From positions 1-64,000 of the forward strand of contig CAMBPQ010000010.1 in NCBI GenBank assembly GCA_945869735.1: a stretch of 64,000 bases of DNA, in the 5' to 3' direction. Of this stretch, positions 26,896 through 36,207 are shown piece after piece. The first letter of the stretch is position 1; each line of letters begins with the position of its first letter. Under the pieces are notes generated by a model. That model was not told where the DNA came from and ran no database searches. It saw only the letters and a list, made by a program, of their open reading frames with translations. The translations under genes were made by a program, and so were the position numbers. The stretch is from Planctomicrobium piriforme. Lineage in GTDB: Bacteria; Planctomycetota; Planctomycetia; Pirellulales; UBA1268.

Positions 26896-28901
26896 GCGGC
26901 TCACCCGACGGCAACGGCGGCTTGCGGCGGTCGATCGCCGGCCGTCTCCTGTTCTGGTTCCTGGTGATCGCGTTGATCCCGTGCGCGATCCTCACCGCGA
27001 TCACGGCCCGGATCGCCGCAACGGCGCTCGAGAAGTCGGTTCAGGACAATCTTGTCCAGATCGCGGCGGGCAAGGCCCATGAGCTGGAGGCCTACGCCAC
27101 GGAACGTGTCCGCGACGGCGCCGCCTTCGCCCGCGGGCCGTCGTTCGTAAGCGCGGTTCGCGAACTCTCCGCCCGTGACTCCACCGACGCCCCCCGGCCA
27201 GCGGACGATTCCTTTCGCGACTACTTTCTGTACGTCGCCAAGGCCTTCGACTACGCCGACCTGCTGCTCATCGACGCCCGCGGCCGCGTCATCTTCTCGC
27301 TGGGCGATACGATCCCCTGCGGCGCGTCCCTGACGAGCGGCGTGCTGGCCTCGTCCGAACTCGCGGCCGGCTTCGATCGGGCGCGAACGCTTCTCCAGTC
27401 GGACCTGTCCGGGTTTCAGCCCTACGGCAAGTCGGTCACGCCCCTCGCCTTCGTCACCTGCCCGGTGTTCGATCAAGGCCGCGTCAGCGGCGTGCTGGCC
27501 CTCGGGATCGGGCCGCAGCGGGTTTGGAAAATGCTCTCCGATCTGACCGGACTCGGCGACACGGGCGAGATCGTGGCCGGTGAACTCACCGGCAACTCGG
27601 TGCTGATCACGACGCCCCTGCGGCACGCCTCGAACGCCGCGTTTCGGATGCGGATTCCGCTCAACTCGGCGGAGGCGACCGCCACCCAGAAGGCCGCGTC
27701 AGGCGAACGTGGCTACGGCCAGGCGGTCGACTACCGCGGCGCTGATGTCGCCGCCGCCTGGTGCTACGTGCCGAGTTTTCGCTGGGGGCTGGTCGTCAAG
27801 CAGGACGCCTCGGAGGCATTCGGCCTCGTCCGCTTTCAACGTCTCGCGGTGATCGGACTGTCGTTGGCCACCATCCTGGGGGTGACGGCGGCGGCGCTCG
27901 TGGTCGCCCGCACGATCTCCACACCGATCCGCACCGCCGTCGCCGTCGCCAACCAAGTGGCCAGCGGCGACCTCCGTGCCGACGTCGGCATCACCTCCAA
28001 CGACGAGACCGGCGCCCTGCTCGCGGCGATCCAGACCATGACCAACGACCTCCGCGGCCTCATCGGCCGGATTCAACACTCGTCGGTCGCACTGATCTCG
28101 ACGGCGACGGCGATCCAGGCCACGGCGAGCGAGCAGCAGCAGGTGATCACCGACTACGGGGCTTCAACGAGCCAGGCCGTGGCGGCCGTCAAACAGATTT
28201 CCGTCACCAGCCAGGAACTGCTGCGGACGATGACCGAGGTCAACGAGATGGCGGGCCACACCGGCCAGATGGCAGCCGACGGCCGCGTCAACCTCGTCGG
28301 CATGGACGGCACGATGCGACAACTTGCCGAGAGCACCTCCTCGTTCGGCGCCAAACTCGCCGTCATTAGCGAGCGAGCCGCGAACATCAACCTGGCCGTG
28401 ACAACGATCACTAAGGTCGCCGACCAGACCAACCTACTCTCGATCAACGCCGCCATCGAGGCCGAGAAGGCGGGCGAATACGGCCTCGGATTCCTCGTTG
28501 TGGCCCGCGAAATCCGTCGTCTGGCAGACCAGACTGCGGTCGCCTCCCTCGACATCGAGCGGATGGTCAAAGAGATGCAGTACAGCGTTTCGGCCGGCGT
28601 GATGGAGATGGACAAGTTTGCCGAGCAGGTGCGAACGGGCGTCCGCGAGATCGGCGACGTGGCATCCAAACTCGGAGAAATCATCACCGCCGTGCAGGGC
28701 ATCTCAGGCCGCTTCGGGCAGGTGACCGAGGGCATGCGGGCGCAATCCCAGGGTGCCGAGCAGATCCGCGAGGCGATGATCCGGCTCGCAGAGGGCGCCA
28801 CCCGCACCGCCTCGTCGCTCAACGACTTCAACGGCGCCACGGTCCACCTCCGCGAGGCCGTCGGTGGCCTCAAGGAGGAGGTTTCTCGCTTCACGATTTA
28901 G
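26892..28901 (+). CDS. Methyl-accepting chemoreceptor, WspA-like signalling domain
   Basis: 669 residues. First membrane helix [20 protein letters not shown], a large periplasmic Cache-type sensor (about 45-300; [36 protein letters not shown]), second helix [20 protein letters not shown], then HAMP ([20 protein letters not shown]). The methyl-accepting coiled coil follows. The tip is [20 protein letters not shown], followed by [20 protein letters not shown], the version seen in WspA-type receptors. It is first in line after the binding protein and begins a tightly packed operon whose order copies wspA-F. The array signals to the CheA-REC at 31344. Confidence 0.93.
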   Translation: MSGSPDGNGGLRRSIAGRLLFWFLVIALIPCAILTAITARIAATALEKSVQDNLVQIAAGKAHELEAYATERVRDGAAFARGPSFVSAVRELSARDSTDAPRPADDSFRDYFLYVAKAFDYADLLLIDARGRVIFSLGDTIPCGASLTSGVLASSELAAGFDRARTLLQSDLSGFQPYGKSVTPLAFVTCPVFDQGRVSGVLALGIGPQRVWKMLSDLTGLGDTGEIVAGELTGNSVLITTPLRHASNAAFRMRIPLNSAEATATQKAASGERGYGQAVDYRGADVAAAWCYVPSFRWGLVVKQDASEAFGLVRFQRLAVIGLSLATILGVTAAALVVARTISTPIRTAVAVANQVASGDLRADVGITSNDETGALLAAIQTMTNDLRGLIGRIQHSSVALISTATAIQATASEQQQVITDYGASTSQAVAAVKQISVTSQELLRTMTEVNEMAGHTGQMAADGRVNLVGMDGTMRQLAESTSSFGAKLAVISERAANINLAVTTITKVADQTNLLSINAAIEAEKAGEYGLGFLVVAREIRRLADQTAVASLDIERMVKEMQYSVSAGVMEMDKFAEQVRTGVREIGDVASKLGEIITAVQGISGRFGQVTEGMRAQSQGAEQIREAMIRLAEGATRTASSLNDFNGATVHLREAVGGLKEEVSRFTI

Positions 28902-28906
28902 CCCAC

Positions 28907-29377
28907 ATGCAACTCCTCACCTTCACCGTTGCCGGCGAGGCCTACGCGATCGAGTCGCGACGGGTGGTCGAGGTGTTGCCGCTCGTGCGGGTCCGTCCGA
29001 TCCCCCACACGCCCGACTACGTGCGCGGGATCTTCACCTACCGCGGGCGGCTGGTGCCGCTGGTCGACCTCGGCCTGCGGCTCGGCACGGGACCGCTGGC
29101 GGAGCGGCTCAGCACGCGGGTCGTCGTCTGCGAGTTCGTGATCGGCGGTCGGGAGCCACAGCGGCTGGGAATCGTCGCGGAGAACGTGATCTCGATCTGC
29201 TCCGCCGAGGACGCCGATGCGTCGCTGCCGTCACTTGTGTTCCACGACGCGCCGTTCCTCGGGAAGGTCCTGCGGATCAGCGGCCGGACGATCCAGGTGC
29301 TCGACGTAGACCAACTCCTGCCGACCGACGTGGCGAGTGGCCTGTTCCCGCTCGCGACGGCCACGAACCAACCATGA
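28907..29377 (+). CDS. cheW: CheW coupling protein (WspB position)
   Basis: 156 residues forming a single CheW domain that links receptor tips to the CheA-type kinase. Recognisable elements are LLTFTVAGEAYAIESRRVVE, VRPIPHTPDYVRGIFTYRG, RLVPLVDLGLRLG and LRISGRTIQVLDVDQLLP. The gene lies 5 bp after the chemoreceptor and its stop overlaps the next start by 4 bp. It occupies the WspB position. Its Arg/Gly core (VRGIFTYRG) is a variant of the usual LRG. Confidence 0.92.
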   Translation: MQLLTFTVAGEAYAIESRRVVEVLPLVRVRPIPHTPDYVRGIFTYRGRLVPLVDLGLRLGTGPLAERLSTRVVVCEFVIGGREPQRLGIVAENVISICSAEDADASLPSLVFHDAPFLGKVLRISGRTIQVLDVDQLLPTDVASGLFPLATATNQP

Positions 29378-30609
29378 ACCTCACCGGTGCTGAACAGCTG
29401 CTGAGGGAGTGGATCGGGCTCGATGCCATGACGATCGGCATGGCGGCACTCGCGCGGGCCGTCCGCACCCGTATGGCCGCCCTCGGTATCGACGATCCGG
29501 AGCGGTTCGTCGCCATCGTACGCTCCGACCGCGCCGAGCGCGACCGCCTCGTCGAGGAAGTGATCGTCGCTGAGAGCTGGTTCTTCCGCGACCAGCAGGT
29601 ATTTGCGTTCGTGGCGGATTTCGCCGTCACGTTGGCCTCGCTGCCAGGCCGCGTTCCGGTGCGGATTCTGTGCGCCCCATGTGCCTCGGGTGAGGAACCG
29701 TATTCCGTGGCAATGGCCCTGCTCGACGCGGGCCTGACGCCCGGCCAGTTCGTGATCGACGCGATCGACGTGAGCTACGCGGCCCTCGACCGTGCGCACC
29801 GCGGCCGCTATTCGGCAAATGCGTTCCGCAACACCGACAATTCGTTTCGCGACCGCTGGTTCCGGGTCGACGGTAGCGGCGCGGTCATCGACGACGCCGT
29901 CCGAGCGGGCGTGCGGTTCGCATGGGCTAACCTGCTCGATGATAACTTCGGTGCCGACCGTGATCGCTATGACGTGATCTTCTGCCGCAATCTACTCATT
30001 TACCTCACGGCTGAGGCCCGTGGCCGCGTCGAGCAGACCGTCAACCGGCTCCTGCGTCCCGACGGCATCCTCGTCCTAGGCGCCGCCGAACCGCCGATCA
30101 TGAAGGGCGACTGGATTCCGGCCGGTGGGGCCTCGGTGTTTGCGCTGCGCCGCGGCATCCACCTAGCGTCACGGGTGACCACTGCTGCCGTCACGGCCGC
30201 CACGACGCCCGTGCGGCCCCCGCCCAGGTCCCAGCGGGGAACCGCGGCGCCGACGCCACCGGCTGTAGCCGCCGAGGAATCCACGCCACTACTCGAGGAT
30301 GTGCTGGAGCGAGCAGGTGGCCTCGCCAACGAGCGCCGCTACCTCCAGGCTCTGGAGTTTTGTGAGCAGTCGCGGCCACGCCTCGCCCCCTCTCCGGAAC
30401 TCTTTTTCCTGATGGGCATGCTGCACCAGTCGCTCGGCGACCTCGACCGCGCAGAGGGCTGCTTCCACAAGACGCTCTACCTCGACGCAACCCACGAGGA
30501 GGCGCTCCTCGCGCTCGCGCTGCTGGCCCGCCAACGAGGTGACGCTCGAATGGCGGAGACCTACCGCCAGTCCGCCGCCCGCGTGCTGGCCCGAAAGGGT
30601 GTCTCATGA
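29374..30609 (+). CDS. cheR: CheR methyltransferase with C-terminal TPRs (WspC-like)
   Basis: 411 residues. SAM-dependent glutamate methyltransferase acting on the chemoreceptor. The N-terminal helical domain is followed by the catalytic part: EESWFF-like EVIVAESWFFRDQQVFAF, SAM site RILCAPCASGEEPYSVAMAL, FVIDAIDVSYAALDRAHRGR, and YDVIFCRNLLIYLT. A proline-rich linker (about 270-310) leads to TPR-type repeats (PELFFLMGMLHQSLGDLDRA, THEEALLALALLARQRGDAR). CheR plus TPR is the hallmark of WspC, and the gene is in the third position as in wsp operons. Start and stop both overlap neighbours by 4 bp. Confidence 0.93.
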   Translation: MNLTGAEQLLREWIGLDAMTIGMAALARAVRTRMAALGIDDPERFVAIVRSDRAERDRLVEEVIVAESWFFRDQQVFAFVADFAVTLASLPGRVPVRILCAPCASGEEPYSVAMALLDAGLTPGQFVIDAIDVSYAALDRAHRGRYSANAFRNTDNSFRDRWFRVDGSGAVIDDAVRAGVRFAWANLLDDNFGADRDRYDVIFCRNLLIYLTAEARGRVEQTVNRLLRPDGILVLGAAEPPIMKGDWIPAGGASVFALRRGIHLASRVTTAAVTAATTPVRPPPRSQRGTAAPTPPAVAAEESTPLLEDVLERAGGLANERRYLQALEFCEQSRPRLAPSPELFFLMGMLHQSLGDLDRAEGCFHKTLYLDATHEEALLALALLARQRGDARMAETYRQSAARVLARKGVS

Positions 30610-31328
30610 CGCGAAATCCTCGACACGCCGCGGTGCCGCTGGAGGCGCCGATGCCCGAGTGCTGGCGGATCATTGGTGTCAGTGGCGACCGGAGCTGCCC
30701 CGAACTGCTGGCGTTCATCCACTGCCGCAACTGTCCGGTGCTCGCTGACGCAGCCCGGACATTCTTCGATCGCGACGCACCCGAGGGCTACCTCGATTCG
30801 TGGCAGGCAATCCTCGAGGAGCCCACGGAGCCGGCGAAACATGCCGACACAAGCGTGCTCGTGTTCCGGGTCGATCGGGAGTGGCTCGCGCTGCCCTCAG
30901 CCGTCCTCGTCGAAGTCACCCCGTCCCGGACGGTGCACACGGTGCCGCACCGGGCCGGGACCGCGCTGGCAGGGCTGGTCAACATCCGCGGACAGTTGCA
31001 GCTGTGCGTGTCGTTGCACAAGCTCCTGGGATTGTCTGGCGGGCCCGGCGGCGATTCGCCGCCAACCGGAGAATCTACCGAGGGGACGCCACGTCTCATT
31101 GTCTTGGAACGCGCCGATCCGCAGGGCACGGAACGCTGGGTGCTGGGGGTCGATGACGTGGCGGGTGTGCACCGCGTGGGCCGCGGCGACCTCCGTCCAG
31201 TCCCCTCGACCGTCAGTCAGGCCGCAGCCCGCTGCTCGTCGGCCCTCTTCGAGTGGCAGGAGCGGACCGTGGCACTGCTCGATGAGTCTCGCCTGTTCGA
31301 TGCACTTCGCGACATGGTGTCGTCATGA
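30606..31328 (+). CDS. cheW: CheW with Cys-containing N-terminal module (WspD-like)
   Basis: 240 residues. The N-terminus (CWRIIGVSGDRSCPELLAFI, then HCRNCPVLADAARTFFDR) is the conserved module of WspD-type CheW proteins, with four cysteines that might coordinate a metal or cluster. A CheW domain follows (SVLVFRVDREWLALPSAVLV, VHTVPHRAGTALAGLVNIRG, VALLDESRLFDAL). As a second coupling protein it may set the array's composition. It sits between cheR and cheA-REC, the wspD position, with a 4-bp ATGA overlap upstream. Confidence 0.92.
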   Translation: MTRNPRHAAVPLEAPMPECWRIIGVSGDRSCPELLAFIHCRNCPVLADAARTFFDRDAPEGYLDSWQAILEEPTEPAKHADTSVLVFRVDREWLALPSAVLVEVTPSRTVHTVPHRAGTALAGLVNIRGQLQLCVSLHKLLGLSGGPGGDSPPTGESTEGTPRLIVLERADPQGTERWVLGVDDVAGVHRVGRGDLRPVPSTVSQAAARCSSALFEWQERTVALLDESRLFDALRDMVSS

Positions 31329-31343
31329 CCGGAGGATGCGTCC

Positions 31344-33686
31344 GTGGCTGAAGACCTGAGCGGATTCTCGATGCTGGAACTGTTCCGGCTGGAGGCCGAA
31401 ACCCAGACGGCTGTCCTGTCGGCAGGCGTTCTTGCCATCGAGGAACTGGAGAGATCACCCCAGACGGTCGAGTCCATGATGCGGGCAGCCCATTCGCTCA
31501 AGGGTGCGGCCCGGATCGTGGGCCTCGACCCCGCAGTCCGCGTCGCCCACGCACTCGAAGACGTGTTTGTGGCCGCTGGGAAGGGCGTGTTTCGCGTCCA
31601 GCCCCGGCACGCCGACCGTCTGCTCGCCGGCATCGATTTTCTCGGGGCGATCGCCAAGGCCGATGACGCGCTCCAACCGGACGGCCCCTGGCCCGCCCGC
31701 GCGGAACAACTCGTCGCCGAGCTGGACGTGATGCTCGCGGAACCGGTCGGGGCTGTGGCAGCCGGTGCTGGAATCTCGGCGTTCAACACTCCGTCGGTCA
31801 CCCCGTCAGCCGCCCCGTCAGCCGCCCCGTCAGCCGCCCCGTCAGCCGCCCCGTCAGCCGTCGCGTCAGCCGTCGCGGAGACGGCCCTGGAGCCGGCTGG
31901 GGCGACTGCGGCCACCGCGCGGCCCACCGACCAGATCGATCGTGTCGTACGCGTCTCGGCCGAGAGCCTGACGCGACTCGTGGGCCTCGCGGGTGAGTCC
32001 CTGGTGGAGACGCGGCAGTTGCGGCCGTTCGTCGACGCGCTCCTTCAACTCCGGGCGACCGACGTCGACCTCTGCGACGCGCTCGCCGCCCTCGACGAGA
32101 AACTCAAGACGGCCGACATGGCCGTGCCCGCCCCGATCACGGCCATGCTCACGACTATCCGCGAGCGGGCCGACGCCGGCCTCGCGACCCTGACCCGCCA
32201 CGTCGAGGATTTCGAGAGTTTCGCCCGCCGCAACGAGGACCTCTCCAACCGACTCCACCACGAGGTGATCGTGAGTCGCATGCGGCCGCTGGCCGACGGG
32301 ATCCGCGGATTTCCGCGGCTGGTCCGCGACGTGGCCCGGACGCTCGGCAAACAGGTGCGGTTTGAGGTCCGCGGCGAGCAGACGGGCGTCGATCGCGACA
32401 TCCTCGACAAGCTCGAGGCACCGCTCTCGCACCTGATTCGCAACTCGCTCGACCACGGTATCGAACTGCCCGCGACCCGCGAGGCCGCCGGCAAGCCGGG
32501 CACCGGCACAATCCGGCTCGAGGCGCGGCACCGGGCCGGCATGCTCCAGATCGCGATCACCGATGACGGCCGCGGGATCGACGTCGAACAGCTCCGCGTG
32601 AAGGCCGTAGCCCGTGGCCTCGTGGCCCGGCAGGTCGCCGACCAGCTCACCGAACTCGAACTCCTCGAGTTTCTCTTCCTCCCCGGCTTCTCCACCAAGG
32701 ACCATGTGACGGAGATCTCGGGTCGCGGCGTCGGGCTGGACGTGGTGCAGAGCATGGTGAAGAGCGTCGGCGGCAGTGTTCGCGTGGCCACGCAGCCTGG
32801 CCGCCAGACCGTGTTCACGCTCCAACTGCCGATCACGATGTCGGTGATTCGGGCGCTCCTCGTCGAGATCGGCGGCGAGCCCTTCGCCTTCCCGCTGACG
32901 CGGATCGACCACATCCTCTTCTGCAAGGCCGACGAGATCCGCACCGTCGAAGGGCGGCAATATTTCGACCGTGATGGCGTGTCGATCGGCTTGGTGATGG
33001 CAGCCCAGATCCTCGAGGCCCCGGCGGCGCCCCCCGCCGATCCGATACCCGTGGTGGTGATCAGCGATCGTGGTCAGCAGTTCGGAATGATCGTCGACTC
33101 ATTCCTCGGCGAGCGCGACCTCGAGGTCCGACCGCTCGACCCGCGGCTCGGCAAGGTTCCCGACGTGAACAGCGCCTCACTGCTCGAGAATGGCGACCCG
33201 GTGCTGATCGTCGACGTGGAGGACCTCGTCCGCTCCATCGACAACGTGCTCATGGGCCGCCGGCTCTCCCGGGTCGAGTTCGAGCGGATCGCGGAGCAGG
33301 CGCGGAAGCGGAAGCGGATTCTCGTTGTCGACGACTCGATCACGGTCCGCGAACTGGAGCGGCAACTGCTGCAGGCCCGCGGTTTCGCCGTCGACGTCGC
33401 CGTCGATGGCATGGACGGCTGGAACGCGATTCGCGGCACCCACTACGACCTCGTGGTCACCGACGTCGACATGCCCCGGATGGACGGCATTGGCCTCGTC
33501 TCGCTCCTCAAGGCAGACCCGGCCCGGCGTGAGACACCGGTCGTGATCGTGTCGTACAAGGACCGGGAGGAGGACCGCCTCCGGGGGCTCGACGCCGGCG
33601 CCAACCGCTACCTCACGAAGAGCAGTTTCCACGACGAGACCTTCGTCGATACGATCATCGATCTGATCGGCGAGGCGACGACATAG
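31344..33686 (+). CDS. cheA: CheA-type kinase with C-terminal receiver (WspE-like)
   Basis: 780 residues from GTG 31344 (GGAGG upstream). The HPt domain carries His50 (RAAHSLKGAARIVG). An Ala/Pro/Ser linker encoded by 12-bp repeats follows, then dimerisation (RVSAESLTRLVGLAGESLVE), the kinase core with H-L-I-R-N-S-L-D-H-G-I-E N-box, DDGRGI and SGRGVGLDVV G boxes, and the CheW-like regulatory domain. The C-terminal receiver begins ILVVDDSITVRELE, with phosphoacceptor Asp707 (VVTDVDMPRMDG) and the conserved Lys (YLTKSSF). The in-protein receiver may act as phosphate sink or relay. In Wsp systems the target is WspR, which is absent here. Confidence 0.94.
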   Translation: MAEDLSGFSMLELFRLEAETQTAVLSAGVLAIEELERSPQTVESMMRAAHSLKGAARIVGLDPAVRVAHALEDVFVAAGKGVFRVQPRHADRLLAGIDFLGAIAKADDALQPDGPWPARAEQLVAELDVMLAEPVGAVAAGAGISAFNTPSVTPSAAPSAAPSAAPSAAPSAVASAVAETALEPAGATAATARPTDQIDRVVRVSAESLTRLVGLAGESLVETRQLRPFVDALLQLRATDVDLCDALAALDEKLKTADMAVPAPITAMLTTIRERADAGLATLTRHVEDFESFARRNEDLSNRLHHEVIVSRMRPLADGIRGFPRLVRDVARTLGKQVRFEVRGEQTGVDRDILDKLEAPLSHLIRNSLDHGIELPATREAAGKPGTGTIRLEARHRAGMLQIAITDDGRGIDVEQLRVKAVARGLVARQVADQLTELELLEFLFLPGFSTKDHVTEISGRGVGLDVVQSMVKSVGGSVRVATQPGRQTVFTLQLPITMSVIRALLVEIGGEPFAFPLTRIDHILFCKADEIRTVEGRQYFDRDGVSIGLVMAAQILEAPAAPPADPIPVVVISDRGQQFGMIVDSFLGERDLEVRPLDPRLGKVPDVNSASLLENGDPVLIVDVEDLVRSIDNVLMGRRLSRVEFERIAEQARKRKRILVVDDSITVRELERQLLQARGFAVDVAVDGMDGWNAIRGTHYDLVVTDVDMPRMDGIGLVSLLKADPARRETPVVIVSYKDREEDRLRGLDAGANRYLTKSSFHDETFVDTIIDLIGEATT
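31801..31872 (+). repeat. 12-bp tandem repeat in the cheA linker
   Basis: Six near-identical units of CCCCGTCAGCCG (the last is TCGCGTCAGCCG), encoding the repeating residues Ala-Pro-Ser-Ala between the HPt and dimerisation domains. The unit keeps frame, so copy number can change without breaking the protein. Confidence 0.9.
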
Positions 33687-33698
33687 GCGGAATCCCAC

Positions 33699-34718
33699 AT
33701 GCGAATTGGCATCGTCAACGACATGCGAGCAGCCTGCGAGGCGCTGCGGCGGGTGGTCGACAGCCTGCCCGACCACGAGGTGGCCTGGACCGCCGGCGAT
33801 GGCGTCGAGGCGATCGCGTTGGCGAAACGCGATCGCCCCGACCTGATCCTCATGGACCTGCTCATGCCGCACATGGACGGGTCCCAGGCGACGAGGCAGA
33901 TCATGGCCTCGTCGCCATGCGCGATCCTCGTCGTGACGGCGACGGTGAGCGGCAACATCTCGCTCGTCTACGACGCGATGGGCTACGGCGCGCTCGACGC
34001 CGTCGACACGCCGATGCTCGGTCCGGCTGGCGAAGTGAGCGGCGCAGGCGCTCTCGTCGAGAAGATCGGCACGATTGCCAAACTGGTGGGCGCGTCCGCG
34101 GATCCGCGTCGCTCACAGCGACCGACTGCCGGCTCGAGCCCGCCACGTCTCCTCGTGATCGGTGCCTCGACGGGCGGCCCCAAGGCTGTCTCCGATCTGC
34201 TCTTCCCGCTGCCGCACGATTGGAACGTGGCCGTGATCATCGTGCAGCACGTTGACGTGGCTTTTGCGCCGGGTCTGGCGAAGTGGCTCGGCGACCGCAC
34301 CGGTCACCCGGTCCGCGTGGTCGAGCACGGCCAGCAGCCGCTCGCCGGCGACGTGCTGGTCGCCGGCACCAACGACCACCTCGTGCTCTCCGCCGCCCGA
34401 ACCTTGGAATACCGGGCCGAGCCCCGTGAGATCTTTTTCCGCCCGAGCGTCGACGTCTTTTTCGAGAGCGTGGCGAACCACTGGCCGCAGACCGGTACGG
34501 CCGTGCTGCTCACGGGCATGGGACGCGACGGGGCGAAGGGTCTGCACAAGCTGCGGACCCGCGGCTGGCACACGATCGCGCAGGACGAGGCCTCAAGCAT
34601 CGTCTTCAGCATGCCGAAAGCGGCCATCGAAGCGGGTGCCGCCTGCGAGGTGCTTGGCATCGGCATGATGGCACGCGTAATCACCGCACGAATGACCGGC
34701 TCTCCCGGTCACCCGTGA
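33699..34718 (+). CDS. cheB: CheB methylesterase with receiver (WspF-like)
   Basis: 339 residues. The receiver (RIGIVNDMRAACEALRRVVD, phosphoacceptor Asp53 in LILMDLLMPHMDG) is followed by a linker and the methylesterase domain. Catalytic Ser is in VIGASTGGPKAV, His in IIVQHVDVAFAPG and Asp in LLTGMGRDGAKGL. It removes receptor methyl groups when phosphorylated by the kinase. The IVND start and the VVTATVSGN...AMGYGALDAV segment are typical of WspF. It is the last gene of the operon; the expected wspR (GGDEF) does not follow, and the next gene is on the other strand 10 bp away. Confidence 0.93.
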   Translation: MRIGIVNDMRAACEALRRVVDSLPDHEVAWTAGDGVEAIALAKRDRPDLILMDLLMPHMDGSQATRQIMASSPCAILVVTATVSGNISLVYDAMGYGALDAVDTPMLGPAGEVSGAGALVEKIGTIAKLVGASADPRRSQRPTAGSSPPRLLVIGASTGGPKAVSDLLFPLPHDWNVAVIIVQHVDVAFAPGLAKWLGDRTGHPVRVVEHGQQPLAGDVLVAGTNDHLVLSAARTLEYRAEPREIFFRPSVDVFFESVANHWPQTGTAVLLTGMGRDGAKGLHKLRTRGWHTIAQDEASSIVFSMPKAAIEAGAACEVLGIGMMARVITARMTGSPGHP

Positions 34719-34728
34719 GCCGTGGGGG

Positions 34729-36207
34729 CTACGCGAGAATCCCGAGCGGGCCGGATTCGATCAGCCGCATGACGCGAACGACCGTGGCCTCGTCGTAGCC
34801 GGGGCAGGCGATGACCTGAACTCCCACGGGCAGCCCTCGGCTTCCCCGGTCGGTCGTCGCGGCGGCGCGGAGCACGGGATCGAGGCTCCAGGGGCGGCCG
34901 TGTTCCTCGTCGGCCCGCACGCGTGTCACCGGCACCGTGCCGGCCGGAAGGTCGAGGAGATTGGCGAGCAGGCACGGCGCGGCGGCGAGCACGAGGCGCG
35001 CCGCGGTGCCATGCCGCAGCGCCGGCAGGGAAGACACGGGGCAGACCACCGCGTCGCAGCCGGCGACGGCCCCGGCGAAGCGGGCGGCGAGCGCGTCGCG
35101 AGCGGCGACGAGCGCTTTGAGCTCTGCGGAGGTCCGCGGTCCGGTCCGCAACACACCCTCGGCCTCGATGCGCCTGCCCAGCACCCGGGCGCACGCCGCG
35201 ACGGCCGGCCGCCAGCGGCGCGGCAGCCCGGCGATGGCGAGCAGTCGACGGACGCCCGGCATCGGCCGTGCGCCGGCAAACAGGCCGCGCACGTCGGTGC
35301 CACCATCGGCAGCGAGAATCGCGAGGTGCAGCCAGGCCGCCTCAGTGGCCAGATCGGCCGAGAGTCGCGCGGTCGCGATTCCCTGCCGCGACAGCCGCTC
35401 GACCGCTTCATGCACGGCCCGTCGGATCGCCGGTGAGGCTGGGATCGGGCCGGTCTCGTCCCACCATGCGACACGTCGCGGCATGGCCGTGGCGAGCGGC
35501 ACCCCCGCTGCGACCAGCGCGATTTCCGCATCGTCGACCGTCCGCGCAAGGAAGCCGGCCCGCGGACGCACGGCCGTGAGGTGGGGCATCGTGTCGAAGG
35601 CCCCGCCGGCGCCGAGCGCCACGCTCCGGGGCATGATGGCTACGATTCCGCAGGCATGAGCCGGCTGCCGCAGGCTCCCAGCGAGGTCGTTGCCAACTCC
35701 GAGGGTCGCGATTCCAGCGGCGACGAGCGCTGCATCGCCGCCACTGGAGCCCCCCGGGCCGCGATTCGGATCGAGCGGGTGCAGCGTGCGTCCCCAGACG
35801 GGGTTTGCCGTTTCGTGCAGATACATCGCCTGGGGAACGTTCGCCTTCCCGATCACGACGGCCCCCGCGGCCCGCAGACGTTGCACGAGCGGGGCATCGT
35901 GCGTGTCTTCCGCCCCACGCCTTGAAGGGATTCCAAGTGTGGTCAGGAGCCCCCGCACAGGAAAGCATTCCTTGACACTGATCGGCACGCCCGCCAACAC
36001 GGCAGACTCCGGAAGCCCCGCGTCCGCTCGCTCGTCGATCGCGGTCGCCTCATCGGCAGCCTCCGCCTGACGCGGCTGGATCAACGCATTGAGTTGCTGT
36101 CCGACGGCCCGCTGGCGGGCACTGCTGGCAGCCAACACGTCGACCGCCCTGATTCTGCCAGCCGTGACCTCGCGTGCGGTGACGACGGCCGACGGCGGCC
36201 AGTCCAT
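34729..36207 (-). CDS. Amidase signature-family hydrolase
   Basis: 492 residues from ATG 36207, which overlaps the upstream stop as TGATG; GTG 36210 is also possible. The Ser-cisSer-Lys triad is visible: Lys in GVPISVKECFPVRG, Ser/Ser in GPGGSSGGDAALVAAG, with the family Gly-rich loop GNDLAGSLRQPAHACGI where GatA usually has a Ser (GSDTGGSIR type). Relatives include GatA, fatty-acid amide hydrolase and various amidases; the lack of gatB/gatC nearby and the altered GSLRQPA segment argue against GatA. The substrate is unknown. It is translationally coupled to the acidic membrane protein and convergent with the Wsp-like operon, whose sensor may bind amides. Confidence 0.85.
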   Translation of the reverse strand: MDWPPSAVVTAREVTAGRIRAVDVLAASSARQRAVGQQLNALIQPRQAEAADEATAIDERADAGLPESAVLAGVPISVKECFPVRGLLTTLGIPSRRGAEDTHDAPLVQRLRAAGAVVIGKANVPQAMYLHETANPVWGRTLHPLDPNRGPGGSSGGDAALVAAGIATLGVGNDLAGSLRQPAHACGIVAIMPRSVALGAGGAFDTMPHLTAVRPRAGFLARTVDDAEIALVAAGVPLATAMPRRVAWWDETGPIPASPAIRRAVHEAVERLSRQGIATARLSADLATEAAWLHLAILAADGGTDVRGLFAGARPMPGVRRLLAIAGLPRRWRPAVAACARVLGRRIEAEGVLRTGPRTSAELKALVAARDALAARFAGAVAGCDAVVCPVSSLPALRHGTAARLVLAAAPCLLANLLDLPAGTVPVTRVRADEEHGRPWSLDPVLRAAATTDRGSRGLPVGVQVIACPGYDEATVVRVMRLIESGPLGILA

